Shown piece by piece: positions 33,482 to 35,515 of a DNA stretch of 35,515 nt. The position numbers and the translations under genes are program-made. Source of the DNA: Rhodobacterales bacterium (GTDB taxonomy: Bacteria > Pseudomonadota > Alphaproteobacteria > Rhodobacterales > Rhodobacteraceae); the NCBI GenBank assembly GCA_009993005.1, contig JAACUH010000078.1:1-35515 (forward strand), in the 5' to 3' direction. How positions within the stretch are numbered: position 1 is the first letter of the stretch; the number at the start of each line of letters is the position of its first letter. A model generated the notes under the pieces. That model was not told where the DNA came from, searched no databases, and saw only the letters and a program-made list of their open reading frames with translations.

Positions 33482-34507
33482 ATGACCTATGTTCCCGCGA
33501 CCGACCGCTATACGCGGATGGCCTATCGCCGCTGCGGCGCATCCGGCGTCAAGCTGCCGGCGATTTCGCTGGGTCTTTGGCACAACTTCGGCCATGACAC
33601 CCCGCATGAGACCAAGCGCGCGATCTGCCGCACGGCCTTTGACCACGGCATCACGCATTTCGATCTGGCCAACAACTACGGCCCGCCGCCGGGGTCGGCC
33701 GAACATGCCTTTGGCTCGATCATGGCCGAGGATTTCCGCGCGCACCGCGATGAGCTCATCATCTCGTCCAAGGCCGGCTATCTGATGTGGGGCGGGCCCT
33801 ATGGCGAATGGGGCAGCCGCAAGTATCTGGTGGCCTCCTGCGACCAGAGCCTGAAACGGATGGGGCTCGACTATGTCGATATCTTCTATTCGCACCGCTT
33901 CGACCCAGACACCCCGCTCGAGGAAACGATGGGCGCGCTCGACTATATCGTGCGCTCGGGCCGTGCGCTCTATGCCGGGATCTCGAGCTACAACAGCGAA
34001 CGCACCCGCGAGGCTGTGGCGATCCTGAAGGATCTGGGCACGCCCTGCCTGATCCACCAGCCCAGCTACAACATGCTCAACCGCTGGGTCGAGCGGGACG
34101 GGCTCAAGGACACGCTGGCCGAGCTGGGCGTCGGGTCCATCGCCTTTACCCCGCTGGCGCAGGGGATGCTGACCGGGAAATATCTGGGCGGCGTCAAGGA
34201 AGGCCGCGCCGTGCAGGGCAAGAGCCTGGACCCCAACATGCTGTCGGAGCGCGCGCTTGCCAATATCCGCAAGCTCAACGAGATCGCGCAGGCGCGCGGG
34301 CAGACGCTGGCGCAGATGGCGATTGCCTGGGTGCTGCGCGACGGCGGCATCACCTCTGCGCTGATCGGCGCGTCGAGGCCCGAACAGGTGGTGGATTGCG
34401 TGGGCGCGGTCGCCAATCTGGAGTTCACCGCCGACGAACTGGCGCTGATCGACCAATATGCCGATGAGGAAAAGATCAACCTCTGGGCGCGTTCGTCCGA
34501 CGCGTAA
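33482..34507 (+). CDS. yghZ: Aldo/keto reductase, YghZ/L-glyceraldehyde 3-phosphate reductase type
   Basis: A 341-residue AKR. The catalytic tetrad is D61, Y66 (HFDLANNYGPPPGSAE), K97 (IISSKAGY) and H138 (DIFYSHRFD). NADPH-binding segments LAQGMLTGKYL and LIGASRPEQV lie in the C-terminal half. MAYRRCGASGVKLPAISLGL and LWHNFGHDT follow E. coli YghZ almost throughout, and the ending WARSSDA matches WQASSDK. YghZ reduces L-glyceraldehyde 3-phosphate and methylglyoxal. The start at 33482 has GGGAGGAC upstream; the open frame extends back to 33404 through the 22-bp repeats, which is not family sequence. Its neighbour downstream is a GH43 xylosidase, so a detoxification role during pentose use is possible. 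Confidence 0.88.
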   Translation: MTYVPATDRYTRMAYRRCGASGVKLPAISLGLWHNFGHDTPHETKRAICRTAFDHGITHFDLANNYGPPPGSAEHAFGSIMAEDFRAHRDELIISSKAGYLMWGGPYGEWGSRKYLVASCDQSLKRMGLDYVDIFYSHRFDPDTPLEETMGALDYIVRSGRALYAGISSYNSERTREAVAILKDLGTPCLIHQPSYNMLNRWVERDGLKDTLAELGVGSIAFTPLAQGMLTGKYLGGVKEGRAVQGKSLDPNMLSERALANIRKLNEIAQARGQTLAQMAIAWVLRDGGITSALIGASRPEQVVDCVGAVANLEFTADELALIDQYADEEKINLWARSSDA

Positions 34508-34523
34508 GGCGGGGTGGCGAGGA

Positions 34524-34574
34524 CCGGGGGCTGTCTGCCCCCGGACCCCCGAGGATATTTGTGGCCAAAAGATG
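34524..34574 (+). repeat. Gene-end element copy 7 (after the aldo/keto reductase)
   Basis: Hairpin CCGGGGGC-TGTCT-GCCCCCGG (34524-34544) and core GATATTT-GTG-GCCAAAAGATG (34554-34574), plus strand, 16 bases after the reductase stop. It separates the reductase from the GH43 gene. Confidence 0.7.
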
Positions 34575-34614
34575 AGGCTGGCCGCGCGCGCGGTGCTGGC
34601 CGAGGAGTGAGAGA

Positions 34615-35515
34615 ATGATCCGCAACCCCGTGCTTCCCGGTTTCAACCCCGATCCGTCCTTCCTGCGTGTGGGCGAGGATTATTACCTCGCCACATCGAC
34701 CTTTGAATGGTTTCCCGGTGTGCAGATCCACCATTCGCGCGATCTGGTGAACTGGCGGCTGGTGGCGCGGCCGCTGAACCGCAAGGCGCTTTTGGACATG
34801 CGTGGCGACCCCGACAGTTGCGGCATCTGGGCGCCTTGCCTGAGCCATGACGGGACGCGGTTCTGGCTGGTCTATACCGATGTCAAGCGGCTCGATGGCG
34901 CGTTCAAGGATGCGCATAACTACATCACCTGTTGCGACACGGTCGATGGCACCTGGTGCGACCCCTGGTATGTGAATTCGAGCGGCTTTGACCCGTCGCT
35001 GTTTCACGACGACGACGGGCGCAAGTGGTTCGTCAACCAGCAATGGAACCATCGCGGCCCCGGCACCGGCGGCAACCCCGCGCATGCGAGTTTCGACGGC
35101 ATCCTGTTGCAGGAATGGTCGCCCGAGGCCGGCCTTTTCGGGCCGATCACCAATATCTGGGCCGGCACCGACCGCGGCCTGACCGAGGCGCCGCATCTGT
35201 TCAAGCATGAGGGGCGCTATTACCTCACCGTGGCCGAGGGTGGCACCGGCTATGACCATGCGGTGAGCATGGCGCGTGCCGCGCGGATCGAGGGCCCCTA
35301 CGAGACGCATCCGCAAAAGCATCTGATGTCGGCGCAGGGCCGCAATGGCGGCATCCAGCGCACCGGCCACGGGCAATATGTGCAGACCCATTGGGGCGAT
35401 CATTACCACTCCTTCCTGATGGGGCGGCCGATCACCGGGCCGGATGGCACCGGGCGGTTCTGCCCGCTGGGGCGCGAAACCGGGCTCGAGCGGGTGGTGT
35501 GGCGTGACGGCTGGC
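34615..35515 (+). CDS. Glycoside hydrolase family 43 beta-xylosidase, N-terminal part (cut by window edge)
   Basis: The first 300 residues of a GH43 enzyme. Catalytic residues are visible: general base D13 (GFNPDPSFLRVGEDYYLATS), the pKa-modulating D126 (SSGFDPSLFHDDDG) and general acid E191 (RGLTEAPHLFKHEG). The five-bladed propeller pattern STFEWFPGVQIHHSRDLVNW is that of xylan 1,4-beta-xylosidases. No signal peptide is seen, so it probably acts in the cytosol on imported xylo-oligosaccharides, releasing xylose; some members release L-arabinose instead. GAGGAG lies upstream of the ATG at 34615. The C-terminal beta-sandwich would lie beyond the edge. Confidence 0.88.
   Translation, partial: MIRNPVLPGFNPDPSFLRVGEDYYLATSTFEWFPGVQIHHSRDLVNWRLVARPLNRKALLDMRGDPDSCGIWAPCLSHDGTRFWLVYTDVKRLDGAFKDAHNYITCCDTVDGTWCDPWYVNSSGFDPSLFHDDDGRKWFVNQQWNHRGPGTGGNPAHASFDGILLQEWSPEAGLFGPITNIWAGTDRGLTEAPHLFKHEGRYYLTVAEGGTGYDHAVSMARAARIEGPYETHPQKHLMSAQGRNGGIQRTGHGQYVQTHWGDHYHSFLMGRPITGPDGTGRFCPLGRETGLERVVWRDGW

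Noticed and set aside
33195-33542. Minus-strand open frame with a repeated Cys-Pro-Asp-Glu pattern
   Set aside because: The pattern is only the 22-bp tandem repeat read in a frame; 22 is not a multiple of three, so the peptide repeat drifts. There is no ribosome-binding site and it overlaps agcS and the reductase gene.

Overview
This is a GC-rich chromosomal window that looks like a member of the Rhodobacteraceae (roseobacter/Paracoccus-type alphaproteobacteria). I infer this from the close resemblance of TauA, Tpa and CuyA to remembered Rhodobacteraceae versions, from tight operons joined by TGATG or ATGA overlaps, and from a gene-end element (GC hairpin, then GATATTT-N3-GCCAAAAGATG) that I associate with this family. 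No rRNA, tRNA, CRISPR array, transposase or phage gene was seen, and no protein-coding gene appears broken. Two genes are cut by the window edges (1-386 and 34615-35515).

Layout. (1) 1-7408 is an organosulfonate locus: a taurine-type ABC importer on the minus strand (tauA-tauB-tauC), divergent from taurine:pyruvate aminotransferase (tpa). A second block follows on the plus strand: L-cysteate sulfo-lyase (cuyA), an aspartate/glutamate-racemase-family protein, and a histidinol-dehydrogenase homologue that best matches sulfopropanediol dehydrogenase HpsN. A related sequence motif lies upstream of both blocks. (2) 7443-10534 holds copper export: a CueR-type promoter, copA and cueR overlapping it. 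(3) 10543-16552 has argE and a LysR-type regulator on the minus strand. Divergent from them is an oxidative (non-phosphorylating) sugar pathway: GguC/AraD1-type FAH-fold enzyme, IlvD/Edd sugar-acid dehydratase and Gfo/Idh sugar dehydrogenase. (4) 16553-28122 is an alpha-galactoside (melibiose/raffinose type) locus: a MelR-like AraC regulator divergent from an AgpA-like binding protein, two permeases, a fused double ATPase, MelA (GH4), a flavin-dependent tryptophan-halogenase-family protein and a second GH4 enzyme. (5) 28159-35515 contains ettA (ABC-F), an AI-2E/PerM-family membrane protein, a UspA-like protein with an AgcS-type sodium:amino acid symporter, a five-unit 22-bp tandem repeat, a YghZ-type aldo/keto reductase and the start of a GH43 xylosidase.

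The genes fit a heterotroph living on organic matter from algae or plants. It imports C2/C3 sulfonates, releases sulfite, ammonium and carbon skeletons from them, and takes up and cuts alpha-galactosides. Free galactose or arabinose could pass through the neighbouring dehydrogenase-dehydratase route.

The strongest leads are the halogenase-family gene translationally coupled between two GH4 glycosidases, the racemase between cuyA and hpsN (a candidate cysteate racemase), the motif shared by the two sulfonate promoters, the 22-bp tandem array, and the seven-copy gene-end element. All homology statements come from reading the sequence and from memory of the families; no database search was run.
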